This document shows, in pieces, positions 32,606 to 44,667 of a DNA stretch of 64,000 bases. Source of the DNA: Helianthus annuus (taxonomy: Eukaryota > Streptophyta > Magnoliopsida > Asterales > Asteraceae). The notes under the pieces were generated by a model. It had not been told where the DNA came from. It worked only from the letters and a program-made list of their open reading frames with translations, and searched no databases. How positions within the stretch are numbered: the first letter of the stretch is position 1; each line of letters opens with the position of its first letter. The DNA lies in contig NC_035436.2 of assembly GCF_002127325.2 (NCBI RefSeq), positions 110,817,591 to 110,881,590 of the forward strand. The letters run 5' to 3'. The position numbers and the translations under genes are program-made.

Positions 32606-32970
32606 AGGGTCCTGATCCTCCGATAAACCACCTCAGATGAAGACATGTGTACCTGTAACATAATAATCATAGCATGTGCACCTATATTAATTACAATTAC
32701 TCGGTATATACAGGCAAGGATAGGCATCACGTAACATGTATTCACGTTATTCCTACGTGAGTCTTTTCTAACTTAACAAGTCTACCCCAGGTAAACTAAA
32801 CAACCGACAATGTCCCTGCTCGTGTTTCTTTCTTTCCTTTGTAAAATGTTTGTTCCATGGATCTTGGTGTTTTGTAAATGCAATGAAAAATATTTTGTAA
32901 AAATATTTTAAATGAGAGAGTCCTAATGATTGTAGTCTAGACTCGAGAAGGAATCCTAGTTCACTACAAT

Positions 32971-32986
32971 CGAAGCTCTGATACCA
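32971..32986 (-). other. Primer-binding site of element C
   Basis: The minus strand reads TGGTATCAGAGCTTCG, three bases from the LTR end at 32990. Duplicate copies lie beside the LTRs at 39188 and 47706. Confidence 0.88.
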
Positions 32987-34079
32987 ACCTGTCACACCCT
33001 AACTTTTATGGAAGCGTATGATGTGTGACTTGATTAGTTTCATTGCATTCAATTATAATAAGCACTATATGATTAAAACATGATGTTCATCCATACATAA
33101 GTTTCAAAATATTACAAACCTAAGTTGTTAAGTTAAGCCGACAAACTTCAAGTTAAGTTTACAACCATTCAAAGTAATAAATTCCATAATGAATTTTTTT
33201 AAAACAAAAGACTTTTAAACTAAGGCTTTGGTTCGTATATCTTATCGAAGATAAAATATACTAACCAAACCTTTCCAAAAGGATGACATCAAACTTGAAA
33301 TTTCTTCTTGAAATCTTTCTAACGCCGCCATTTCCAATAAGTTTCTTGAAATACATGTAATTTGAAAGCATAAACAAAAGTTGAGCGAGTTCATGTGTTT
33401 TGTATGTGAGCTCGTAATAACTTGTAAATATTTGAGAGAAATTCTTTGATAATTGGTATGTAAAGCATCTATGAACAGATCATTAATTTTTTGCAAGGAC
33501 ATTAATATGTGTGGTGCGTGGGAAGTGCTCAAACCTAGCGAATTTCCTCGGGTCCATCTGGCGGGAACGACATAGTCACCACATGCGACCACACAAGGAC
33601 CCATGGGTGGGGCTCACTACACCCAGATAGATCTACCACTCATGCCCCTCGGTCTATACTAGATTAATGGCACTTAGGAGAGATACTACATCATCCACGT
33701 GATCTAACAGTTAATTCCTTAGCTAAACCATACCATTGAAACATTTGGAAACATGTATTTCACCCCCAAATGTTATAAATCCGAAAACAGTTAAAAGAAA
33801 AGGGGGACATGAACTCACGGTTTTGCGTCCGCAGTCTTGTAACTCAAAGATCCTTCTTACGAGTCGTACAACTACCTACACACGTGCCATTTTTTATTAG
33901 ACGTTTAGGTCGTGTAATGACTACTAGTCTTAGTTGTTTATTAAGACTTATTTTTGGGAATTTAGTATTCTTTGAGAAATACGATTTACGTTCATTATAT
34001 AATTCTAAATTATATAATTATTAGGTAAAATAAGGATATTTTAACTTAAACTATTCTTATCCAATTATTTGGAGTATTG

Positions 34080-34560
34080 TTAAAAATAATATATTTTTAA
34101 CTTGATTTATCATATATTTCTCACATATGTATTTTCCAAGTATAGGTATACTTGTATTTATGTATTTTGCCAAGTATAGGTAGTGTATTCCGGTGTGTAT
34201 TTATACGTATAGGAATACATATTTTCTTGTATTTATTAAGTATTCTATACCTAGTTTGTGTATAATTTTCCGGAATATTATTTTTATACAATTAAAAATC
34301 AATAACTTTATATTCTTAAAATATACATATTTTAAGAGAATTTTTGTAGAAAAATATCTATAAACTTTACTTGGCAAAAAAAAAAATAATAAATAAATAA
34401 GTATACTTTCATATACATCTTAAAAATAATATATTTTTAAGATTTAACTTAGAAAATATACATATTTCTAGTTTTCACAAAAATAATATATTTTTGAATT
34501 GTTTAAGAAAATATATATTTTTCTATACCTCAAAAATAATATATTTTCTACTTTGGCAAC
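34080..34560. repeat. AT-rich hairpin cluster in LTR C
   Basis: Repeated inverted repeats around an ATA core: TAAAAATA/TATTTTTA near 34090, CTTAAAAATA/TATTTTTAAG near 34420, CAAAAATA/TATTTTTG near 34480 and AGAAAATA/TATTTTTCT near 34510. A further 8 bp hairpin, CAAGTATA/TATACTTG, lies near 34138. The outer bases of the arms change together. Copies recur at about 40285-40765 and 48795-49275. Confidence 0.7.
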
Positions 34561-36095
34561 ATATGATATATTTTGTAATAGTTATAAAAATTCATATTTT
34601 ATCGTTTCTTCGGTTTCAAAAATACCGTTTATCACATTTGTTAAGTTACGAATTTATTTTTGGAATATTTATATAAATATAGTCCAATGTCCATTGTCCG
34701 ATTTGTCCGATATTCGGGTATAAGATATATATATTTATTTCCTTGTGATTTTGGTAATATTTTCATATTACAATTTTTAGTATTTTGGTGTGTTATATTA
34801 TTTTCAAGTCCCTAATTTTAATATAACTAATACAATCAATATACAAGTAGCACATAATTTTGTGACATCTGAATATATATTTTCCTAAATATATACTTAG
34901 TCATTTTTATTATCAAAACTCAACCTCCAATATTTATAATTTTTGTAACAAAAATTATGGAAAATTTTTATACTAAAACCATGACCAAAAATTACTTGTA
35001 ACACTTGTTTTAAAAATATTTTTCTAAGTGTTTAATTTTTACAAAAATTTTGCCATAGTTTCCCCTTAAAAATAGAGGTTTTCATGCTTAATAGCATATC
35101 TTTTTCTTTTGAAAATTCATCATCAAACAACAACAATCTTCACAAAACTTACCATGAGCCAAAAATATGCATTTTTACATTATGACATGAACTTGAAGTT
35201 AGTAAAAATTTGTAGTAATTTAACATGTTGTCTAATAGGTTGTAAGAACACTAAATCTATGGTTTTTATTTTATAAAACCCATTCTTGTGAAATTTCCAT
35301 CTTTACAACTTGTAAGATGATTTTTCAAAAATTAACTTTCTTGTATTTTTCTTGTTTCCTACACATCAAGTGTTTCATTTAACACTTAAAACAGGTTCTC
35401 TTTCTTTGAAAAACCAAACCATGTTAATTAGTGAAGTAAACTTTAGTTTCTTGAAAATATTATTTTTGAAATCTTACATTTTCAAGACTTATATTTTGTA
35501 GGAATAATCATCCTACACATAAACAAACTCATCTTCAAGTTCATGGTTCACATAAAGGATGATCAACATGAATTTTTCAAGATCCATCCTTATACTTGCT
35601 AGATCATGTGTTTAATCATCATCTAGGAAGCTTCTTATGGTGATCTACACCATAAACATAAGTAATCAACAAACAAGTTTACTACATACACTTAAACAAC
35701 GTTGATTTTCATGTTTTTAAGCTTTATGTTCATGTTCATCTTTATGTTTTCTTGAGATTCTTTAGTTTACCAAGTTACATCATACATTAACCACTAAGAT
35801 TAAGTGTAGAAACAAGATCATAGAGGCTTACTTACTAGCACTAAGGGAAGAATCAAGATGCAAAGTGATGAAGAAATGTAGTGGATAAAAGCTCCTAGAG
35901 AAGGTCCTTCAAGCTCCTTTGCTTCCAATCTTCTTAGGTATGCTTGTTACACCTTTGTTAACCCTTAGAATGCTTGGAAATGGTTTGGAAAATGGTGGAG
36001 TAGAGAAGGGGGTGTTGGCCGAGAGTTGTAGAGGGAGGAGAGGTGAGTTGTGAGCTTGAAAATGATGAATTTAAGTGTAGATTTTAACTTGTGGT

Positions 36096-36104
36096 TTTTA
36101 TAAA
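36096..36104 (-). promoter_or_regulatory. Probable TATA box of LTR C
   Basis: The minus strand reads GTTTATAAAAACC, followed by an AT/CT-rich leader. Repeated in copies 2 and 3. Confidence 0.6.
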
Positions 36105-36980
36105 CTAACTCTCAACAAACAATTACACAAAGGTATTAGTGTTCCATATCAAAGCAACAAGTATAATAAACATTTTAAAAGAAATGTGGGGTGTAGGACC
36201 CTATATGTAACCGTCAAAGAGAAGGGGGGGGGGGTATTGGTTGGGTTTCAACTTCTAGTTACAAAGTCTAGTTAGATGTTAAGTGTAATAGTTAGTGTTT
36301 TATGTGTTTAGCGATTTTAAGATGTAATATGGTGTTTGGTGATCATAACTAGCTTGGTAACATTAAAACAATGCCCCTAGTTAAATTTTGGTGTTTCGGA
36401 TAGTGTCCGGTTGCTCGTTTGGTTACCGGTTCGTTAAGGTGCTAAATAGCGCAGTTTAGTGTGCAATATGATGTCTTTTATGACAGTTTTAATTCCCGAC
36501 ACTTATCAAGATATTCTGGACCACTAAACCATAATTTTGCATTATATTTTGATGTTAAAATGCTGATTTTTGCTGTTTTCTGCAGAATTCTGCAGTTTTA
36601 GTGTGTTTCGGGCACTTTCTGGACTTAAATCATCACTCGGAAGGCAGTTTTATGAACCATACTTTCCTACATACTATTCTAGTGTAACTCTTGGTTCCGG
36701 GGCTCATTCCGTGTCTTAACATCTTGTCTGTCTGAGTACTGAACTTCTGTACTACTTCTAGTTTGTCTGATAACTGTGCTAACTTTGTTCCGTGTACTAA
36801 TTGAACCACACTGTATTGCATGTAATAATGATAAACAATCCTGCAACATGTAATGCATTTGTATGTTCTTAAAAGTAATCAGAAAATCGTTCACCTCATT
36901 AACTCAATCATGCACAGTCATTGAAGTACAAATTACTGTTTATATTGTATGGAATACATGGAAAAGTGCCAGTTGTCACA

Positions 36981-38133
36981 ATATGGATTTGTGAATTCGT
37001 GATCATTGGAAGTTCAGACTCTACAGATCAGGGTCAGATTAACATCTTAGGGTTTGAGCCTCGGATCTTCATCAAGCCGGTCAGCAGGATTAGCATCTGG
37101 AGGTTCAATTGTATTGTGGATACTGATAAGATATCACAGATGTGTGATAGTCTAAAGTGTCAGAATGGTTAATCTTCGAGCAGATGAATTGGTTTTCAGA
37201 CTAACCGCCGGGGAATGATGATGCTTCTTGATTAAGTTGCTGCCGGAACTAGCGGAGAAGACTATACATCTGTTATCGCAATTGAAGAGGAAGAATGTGA
37301 TTCTGATCATGGATGAATGTTTCTGAGATCTGAATGTGTTATCAGATGATTCGTTATCCGATGAAGATTTGCTGATTGTGGAAATTATCGTTTACACGGA
37401 TCTATCATTCTTGAAGGTGCTTAAAGTTGATCACGGAAAACGAGATTTCAAATGTTCAGGGGTAATCATAGATTTGACATCAACCAGTGGGGTATTCGAA
37501 GTTTCTATCAATTGCCAGTTGGGTTTTTGTACAATAAACAGATCAAGCAGGCAGAATGCGCGATCGATGGTGCTGAAATGATATATCAAAAACCGAATGC
37601 GGACGTGGTTAAAGTTGAAACAGAGAAGCTGCATTGATTAGTTTCAAGTTGATGATTATTCGTGAAGATTGCAGTTAAGCAGATCGGAGGAGGAGTCGTG
37701 AACTGTGCAAACAAAGACCTGAAGATTAATTTCAGGGGGAATATGTACAACACTGTGAAAGCAAACCCGAATCATCAATCAAGGGGGAATCGATTGAAGA
37801 TTTCAAGATACCTGATTGAAGTTGCAGAATATTAAAAACACGGCTCAAGGTTTTCAACGTGACGATTCGATAGTGACAGCCAAGGGGGAATCTGTTGGTG
37901 CATATTTCGTATGTCTGCCACTGCGCGAATAGGCTAGATAGAGCGTGTGTTGAATATTGTATAGAATAGTGCGATATTGGACAAGGAATTGTATTGTAAA
38001 GCTCCATTCGTACGAATGGACAACATAATCAGTCCATCCGTATGAATGGGGGAATCACCCTAATGGTGCATTCGTAAGTAATGGTCCATTCGTACAAAGT
38101 GGATTCGTACGAATGGACAATGTAGATAAATAT
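36981..38133 (+). mobile_element. 3' end of a Copia-like element: interior tail, polypurine tract, LTR start (copy 1)
   Basis: A polypurine tract, CAAGGGGGAATC (37881-37892), is followed by TGTTGGTGCATATT, a typical Copia LTR start (37893). The 900 bases before it have only short plus-strand frames (37336-37581 the longest) with no recognised domain. The LTR fragment contains the palindrome CCATTCGTACGAATGG (38003-38018) and degenerate copies. It is cut at the duplication junction. Element C inserted immediately to its left; AATAT-type sequence follows. Confidence 0.7.
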
Positions 38134-39187
38134 GGGGAATAAAAACATCAGGCGGATGCTGTGAGACGGCTTGTGCAAGAGGAGGTAGATCAAGAGGAGC
38201 TGAAGTAGGATCTGGAACGTGATCATGAACAGGAGGAGGTGTGGGGGCTCAGACAGGAGAGGATGGGGTGGCAGACATCGCATCATCATCATCGAGATCA
38301 ATGGCATAGAGCCTGAGTCCTGCAGCCTGTAGGGCCGAAGAAGTCACGGACTCGAAGGAGTCTGCGACGGAATGTATATCAGAATTGGAGGAGATATCAA
38401 TGACAGACACGACTGGAGAAGGTATATCCAAAACAACGACATCATCGACCTCACCGTCACCCTGGTCGCCCACAAGGTGATCGCCCATGAAGATATCAAA
38501 ATCATCATCGTCTAAATCATCGAAAGGCCAGTCCTCAGAAGGAATGGCAGCGAGTGGGACGGCGTCTATAGGAATCAGCTCAACAAGATGCTCACCATCG
38601 GGGTGACCGATGATGAGCTGACCATGAAACGGAAGAGGGAGTGCAAGGACGTCGTCAACAAACGGAATATCATCCCCGAAGTCGGGTAGAGCAAACGGTT
38701 GGAAGTCTTTGTCGTCCTCTGACAACATCTCGGGGTCGCTCTCAGTATCAGATGTAAAAACCTCTGGAGCTGGCGTCACCTCGTCGTCTGATACAACGGC
38801 CATAGGGTCCTGATCCTCCGATAAACCACCTCAGATGAAGACATGTGTACCTGTAACATAATAATCATAGCATGTGCACCTATATTAATTACTATTACTC
38901 GGTATATACAGGCAAGGATAGGCATCACGTAACATGTATTCACGTTATTCCTACGTGAGTCTTTTCTAACTTAACAAGTCTACCCCAGGTAAACTAAACA
39001 ACCGACAATGTCCCTGCTCGTGTTTCTTTCTTTCCTTTGTAAAATGTTTGTTCCATGGATCTTGGCATTTTGTAAATGCAATGAAAAATATTTTGTAAAA
39101 ATATTTTAAATGAGAGAGTCCTAATGATTGTAGTCTAGACTCGAGAAGGAATCCTAGTTCACTACAATCGAAGCTCTGATACCAACC
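38134..39187 (-). pseudogene. ORF0 fragment and leader, tandem unit 2
   Basis: 38249-38803 is an open acidic frame identical in type to the N-terminal half of ORF0 of element C but with the middle segment intact (SSALQAAGLRLYAIDLDDDD), then a stop at 38249. The remainder of ORF0, gag and pol are absent because the tandem junction lies at 38133. The primer-binding site is at 39169-39184. Confidence 0.85.
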
Positions 39188-42100
39188 TGTCACACCCTAA
39201 CTTTTATGGAAGCGTATGATGTGTGACTTGATTAGTTTCATTGCATTCAATTATAATAAGCACTATATGATTAAAACATGATGTTCATCCATACATAAGT
39301 TTCAAAATATTACAAACCTAAGTTGTTAAGTTAAGCCGACAAACTTCAAGTTAAGTTTACAACCATTCAAAGTAATAAATTCCATAATGAATTTTTTTTA
39401 AAACAAAAGACTTTTAAACTAAGGCTTTGGTTCGTATATCTTACCAAAGATAAAATATACTAACCAAACCTTTCCAAAAGGATGACATCAAACTTGAAAT
39501 TTCTTCTTGAAATCTTTCTAACGCCGCCATTTCCAATAAGTTTCTTGAAATACATGTAATTTGAAAGCATAAACAAAAGTTGAGCGAGTTCATGTGTTTT
39601 GTATGTGAGCTCGTAATAACTTGTAAACATTTGAGAGAAATTCTTTGATAATTGGTATGTAAAGCATCTATGAACAGATCATTAATTTTTTGCAAGGACA
39701 TTAATATGTGTGGTGCGTAGGAAGTGCTCAAACCTAGCGAATTTCCTCGGGTCCATCTGGCGGGAACGACATAGTCACCACATGCGACCACACAAGGACC
39801 CATGGGTGGGGCTCACTACACCCAGATAGATCTACCACTCATGCCCCTCGGTCTATACTAGATTAATGGCACTTAGGAGAGATACTACATCATCCACGTG
39901 ATCTAACAGTTAATTCCTTAGCTAAACCATACCATTGAAACATTTGGAAACATGTATTTCACCCCCAAATGTTATAAATCCGAAAACAGTTAAAAGAAAA
40001 GGGGGACATGAACTCACGGTTTTGCGTCCGCAGTCTTGTAACTCAAAGATCCTTCTTACGAGTCGTACAACTACCTACACACGTGCCATTTTTTATTAGA
40101 CGTTTAGGTCGTGTAATGACTACTAGTCTTAGTTGTTTATTAAGACTTATTTTTGGGAATTTAGTATTCTTTGAGAAATACGATTTACGTTCATTATATA
40201 ATTCTAAATTATATAATTATTAGGTAAAATAAGGATATTTTAACTTAAACTATTCTTATCCAATTATTTGGAGTATTGTTAAAAATAATATATTTTTAAC
40301 TTGATTTATCATATATTTCTCACATATGTATTTTCCAAGTATAGGTATACTTGTATTTATGTATTTTGCCAAGTATAGGTAGTGTATTCCGGTGTGTATT
40401 TATACGTATAGGAATACATATTTTCTTGTATTTATTAAGTATTCTATACCTAGTTTGTGTATAATTTTCCGGAATATTATTTTTATACAATTAAAAATCA
40501 ATAACTTTATATTCTTAAAATATACATATTTTAAGAGAATTTTTGTAGAAAAATATCTATAAACTTTACTTGGCAAAAAAAAAAAAAATAATAAATAAAT
40601 AAGTATACTTTCATATACATCTTAAAAATAATATATTTTTAAGATTTAACTTAGAAAATATACATATTTCTAGTTTTCACAAAAATAATATATTTTTGAA
40701 TTGTTTAAGAAAATATATATTTTTCTATACCTCAAAAATAATATATTTTCTACTTTGGCAACATATGATATATTTTGTAATAGTTATAAAAATTCATATT
40801 TTATCGTTTCTTCGGTTTCAAAAATACCGTTTATCACATTTGTTAAGTTACGAATTTATTTTTGGAATATTTATATAAATATAGTCCAATGTCCATTGTC
40901 CGATTTGTCCGATATTCGGGTATAAGATATATATATTTATTTCCTTGTGATTTTGGTAATATTTTCATATTACAATTTTTAGTATTTTGGTGTGTTATAT
41001 TATTTTCAAGTCCCTAATTTTAATATAACTAATACAATCAATATACAAGTAGCACATAATTTTGTGACATCTGAATATATATTTTCCTAAATATATACTT
41101 AGTCATTTTTATTATCAAAACTCAACCTCCAATATTTATAATTTTTGTAACAAAAATTATGGAAAATTTTTATACTAAAACCATGACCAAAAATTACTTG
41201 TAACACTTGTTTTAAAAATATTTTTCTAAGTGTTTAATTTTTACAAAAATTTTGCCATAGTTTCCCCTTAAAAATAGAGGTTTTCATGCTTAATAGCATA
41301 TCTTTTTCTTTTGAAAATTCATCATCAAACAACAACAATCTTCACAAAACTTACCATGAGCCAAAAATATGCATTTTTACATTATGACATGAACTTGAAG
41401 TTAGTAAAAATTTGTAGTAATTTAACATGTTGTCTAATAGGTTGTAAGAACACTAAATCTATGGTTTTTATTTTATAAAACCCATTCTTGTGAAATTTCC
41501 ATCTTTACAACTTGTAAGATGATTTTTCAAAAATTAACTTTCTTGTATTTTTCTTGTTTCCTACACATCAAGTGTTTCATTTAACACTTAAAACAGGTTC
41601 TCTTTCTTTGAAAAACCAAACCATGTTAATTAGTGAAGTAAACTTTAGTTTCTTGAAAATATTATTTTTGAAATCTTACATTTTCAAGACTTATATTTTG
41701 TAGGAATAATCATCCTACACATAAACAAACTCATCTTCAAGTTCATGGTTCACATAAAGGATGATCAACATGAATTTTTCAAGATCCATCCTTATACTTG
41801 CTAGATCATGTGTTTAATCATCATCTAGGAAGCTTCTTATGGTGATCTACACCATAAACATAAGTAATCAACAAACAAGTTTACTACATACACTTAAACA
41901 ACGTTGATTTTCATGTTTTTAAGCTTTATGTTCATGTTCATCTTTATGTTTTCTTGAGATTCTTTAGTTTACCAAGTTACATCATACATTAACCACTAAG
42001 ATTAAGTGTAGAAACAAGATCATAGAGGCTTACTTACTAGCACTAAGGGAAGAATCAAGATGCAAAGTGATGAAGAAATGTAGTGGATAAAAGCTCCTAG

Positions 42101-43181
42101 AGAAGGTCCTTCAAGCTCCTTTGCTTCCAATCTTCTTAGGTATGCTTGTTACACCTTTGTTAACCCTTAGAATGCTTGGAAATGGTTTGGAAAATGGTGG
42201 AGTAGAGAAGGGGGTGTTGGCCGAGAGTTGTAGAGGGAGGAGAGGTGAGTTGTGAGCTTGAAAATGATGAATTTAAGTGTAGATTTTAACTTGTGGTTTT
42301 TATAAACTAACTCTCAACAAACAATTACACAAAGGTATTAGTGTTCCATATCAAAGCAACAAGTATAATAAACATTTTAAAAGAAATGTGGGGTGTAGGA
42401 CCCTATATGTAACCGTCAAAGAGAAGGGGGGGGGGTATTGGTTGGGTTTCAACTTCTAGTTACAAAGTCTAGTTAGATGTTAAGTGTAATAGTTAGTGTT
42501 TTATGTGTTTAGCGATTTTAAGATGTAATATGGTGTTTGGTGATCATAACTAGCTTGGTAACATTAAAACAATGCCCCTAGTTAAATTTTGGTGTTTCGG
42601 ATAGTGTCCGGTTGCTCGTTTGGTTACCGGTTCGTTAAGGTGCTAAATAGCGCAGTTTAGTGTGCAATATGATGTCTTTTATGACAGTTTTAATTCCCGA
42701 CACTTATCAAGATATTCTGGACCACTAAACCATAATTTTGCATTATATTTTGATGTTAAAATGCTGATTTTTGCTGTTTTCTGCAGAATTCTGCAGTTTT
42801 AGTGTGTTTCGGGCACTTTCTGGACTTAAATCATCACTCGGAAGGCAGTTTTATGAACCATACTTTCCTACATACTATTCTAGTGTAACTCTTGGTTCCG
42901 GGGCTCATTCCGTGTCTTAACATCTTGTCTGTCTGAGTACTGAACTTCTGTACTACTTCTAGTTTGTCTGATAACTGTGCTAACTTTGTTCCGTGTACTA
43001 ATTGAACCACACTGTATTGCATGTAATAATGATAAACAATCCTGCAACATGTAATGCATTTGTATGTTCTTAAAAGTAATCAGAAAATCGTTCACCTCAT
43101 TAACTCAATCATGCACAGTCATTGAAGTACAAATTACTGTTTATATTGTATGGAATACATGGAAAAGTGCCAGTTGTCACA
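39188..43181 (-). repeat. LTR C, copy 2
   Basis: 3994 bp, collinear with copy 1. The homopolymer runs differ in length (A-run near 40576, G-run of 10 at 42426-42435). Confidence 0.95.
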
Positions 43182-44334
43182 ATATGGATTTGTGAATTCG
43201 TGATCATTGGAAGTTCAGACTCTACAGATCAGGGTCAGATTAACATCTTAGGGTTTGAGCCTCGGATCTTCATCAAGCCGGTCAGCAGGATTAGCATCTG
43301 GAGGTTCAATTGTATTGTGGATACTGATAAGATATCACAGACGTGTGATAGTCTAAAGTGTCAGAATGGTTAATCTTCGAGCAGATGAATTGGTTTTCAG
43401 ACTAACCGCCGGGGAATGATGATGCTTCTTGATTAAGTTGCTGCCGGAACTAGCGGAGAAGACTATACATCTGTTATCGCAATTGAAGAGGAAGAATGTG
43501 ATTCTGATCATGGATGAATGTTTCTGAGATCTGAATGTGTTATCAGATGATTCGTTATCCGATGAAGATTTGCTGATTGTGGAAATTATCGTTTACACGG
43601 ATCTATCATTCTTGAAGGTGCTTAAAGTTGATCACGGAAAACGAGATTTCAAATGTTCAGGGGTAATCATAGATTTAACATCAACCAGTGGGGTATTCGA
43701 AGTTTCTATCAATTGCCAGTTGGGTTTTTGTACAATAAACAGATCAAGCAGGCAGAATGCGCGATCGATGGTGCTGAAATGATATATCAAAAACCGAATG
43801 CGGACGTGGTTAAAGTTGAAACAGAGAAGCTGCATTGATTAGTTTCAAGTTGATGATTATTCGTGAAGATTGCAGTTAAGCAGATCGGAGGAGGAGTCGT
43901 GAACTGTGCAAACAAAGACCTGAAGATTAATTTCAGGGGGAATATGTACAACACTGTGAAAGCAAACCCGAATCATCAATCAAGGGGGAATCGATTGAAG
44001 ATTTCAAGATACCTGATTGAAGTTGCAGAATATTAAAAACACGGCTCAAGGTTTTCAACGTGACGATTCGATAGTGACAGCCAAGGGGGAATCTGTTGGT
44101 GCATATTTCGTATGTCTGCCACTGCGCGAATAGGCTAGATAGAGCGTGTGTTGAATATTGTATAGAATAGTGCGATATTGGACAAGGAATTGTATTGTAA
44201 AGCTCCATTCGTACGAATGGACAACATAATCAGTCCATCCGTATGAATGGGGGAATCACCCTAATGGTGCATTCGTAAGTAATGGTCCATTCGTACAAAG
44301 TGGATTCGTACGAATGGACAATGTAGATAAATAT
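43182..44334 (+). mobile_element. Copia-like 3' end, copy 2
   Basis: Duplicate of 36981-38133 with a few base changes, ending at the AATAT junction with unit 3. Confidence 0.85.
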
Positions 44335-44667
44335 GGGGAATAAAAACATCAGGCGGATGCTGTGAGACGGCTTGTGCAAGAGGAGGTAGATCAAGAGGAG
44401 CTGAAGTAGGATCTGGAACGTGATCATGAACAGGAGGAGGTGTGGGGGCTCAGACAGGAGAGGATGGGGTGGCAGACATCGCATCATCATCATCGAGATC
44501 AATGGCATAGAGCCTGAGTCCTGCAGCCTGTAGGGCCGAAGAAGTCACGGACTCGAAGGAGTCTGCGACGGAATGTATATCAGAATTGGAGGAGATATCA
44601 ATGACAGACACGACTGGAGAAGGTATATCCAAAACAACGACATCATCGACCTCACCGTCACCCTGGT

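Larger units (their letters stand above)
32990..36980 (-). repeat. LTR C, copy 1 (5' LTR of element C)
   Basis: 3991 bp, TGTCACACCCTAAC...AGTTGTCACA. Promoter features on the minus strand: TATA-like word at 36096-36104 and CT-rich leader; an 11-base G-run at 36224-36234 lies about 120 bp upstream of it. AT-rich palindromes cluster at 34080-34560. Only the 5' LTR of element C is present. The reading frames of 60-80 codons inside are not protein-like. Confidence 0.92.

Noticed and set aside
34494..34723. Small plus-strand frames repeated at 34.5, 40.7 and 49.2 kb
   Set aside because: They are repeated only because the LTR is triplicated; the translations are Phe/Ile/Tyr-rich reading of AT-rich palindromes.
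36921..37172. 83-codon frame at LTR C end, present three times
   Set aside because: It crosses the LTR/flank boundary (36980/36981) and so cannot be an inherited protein of either part.
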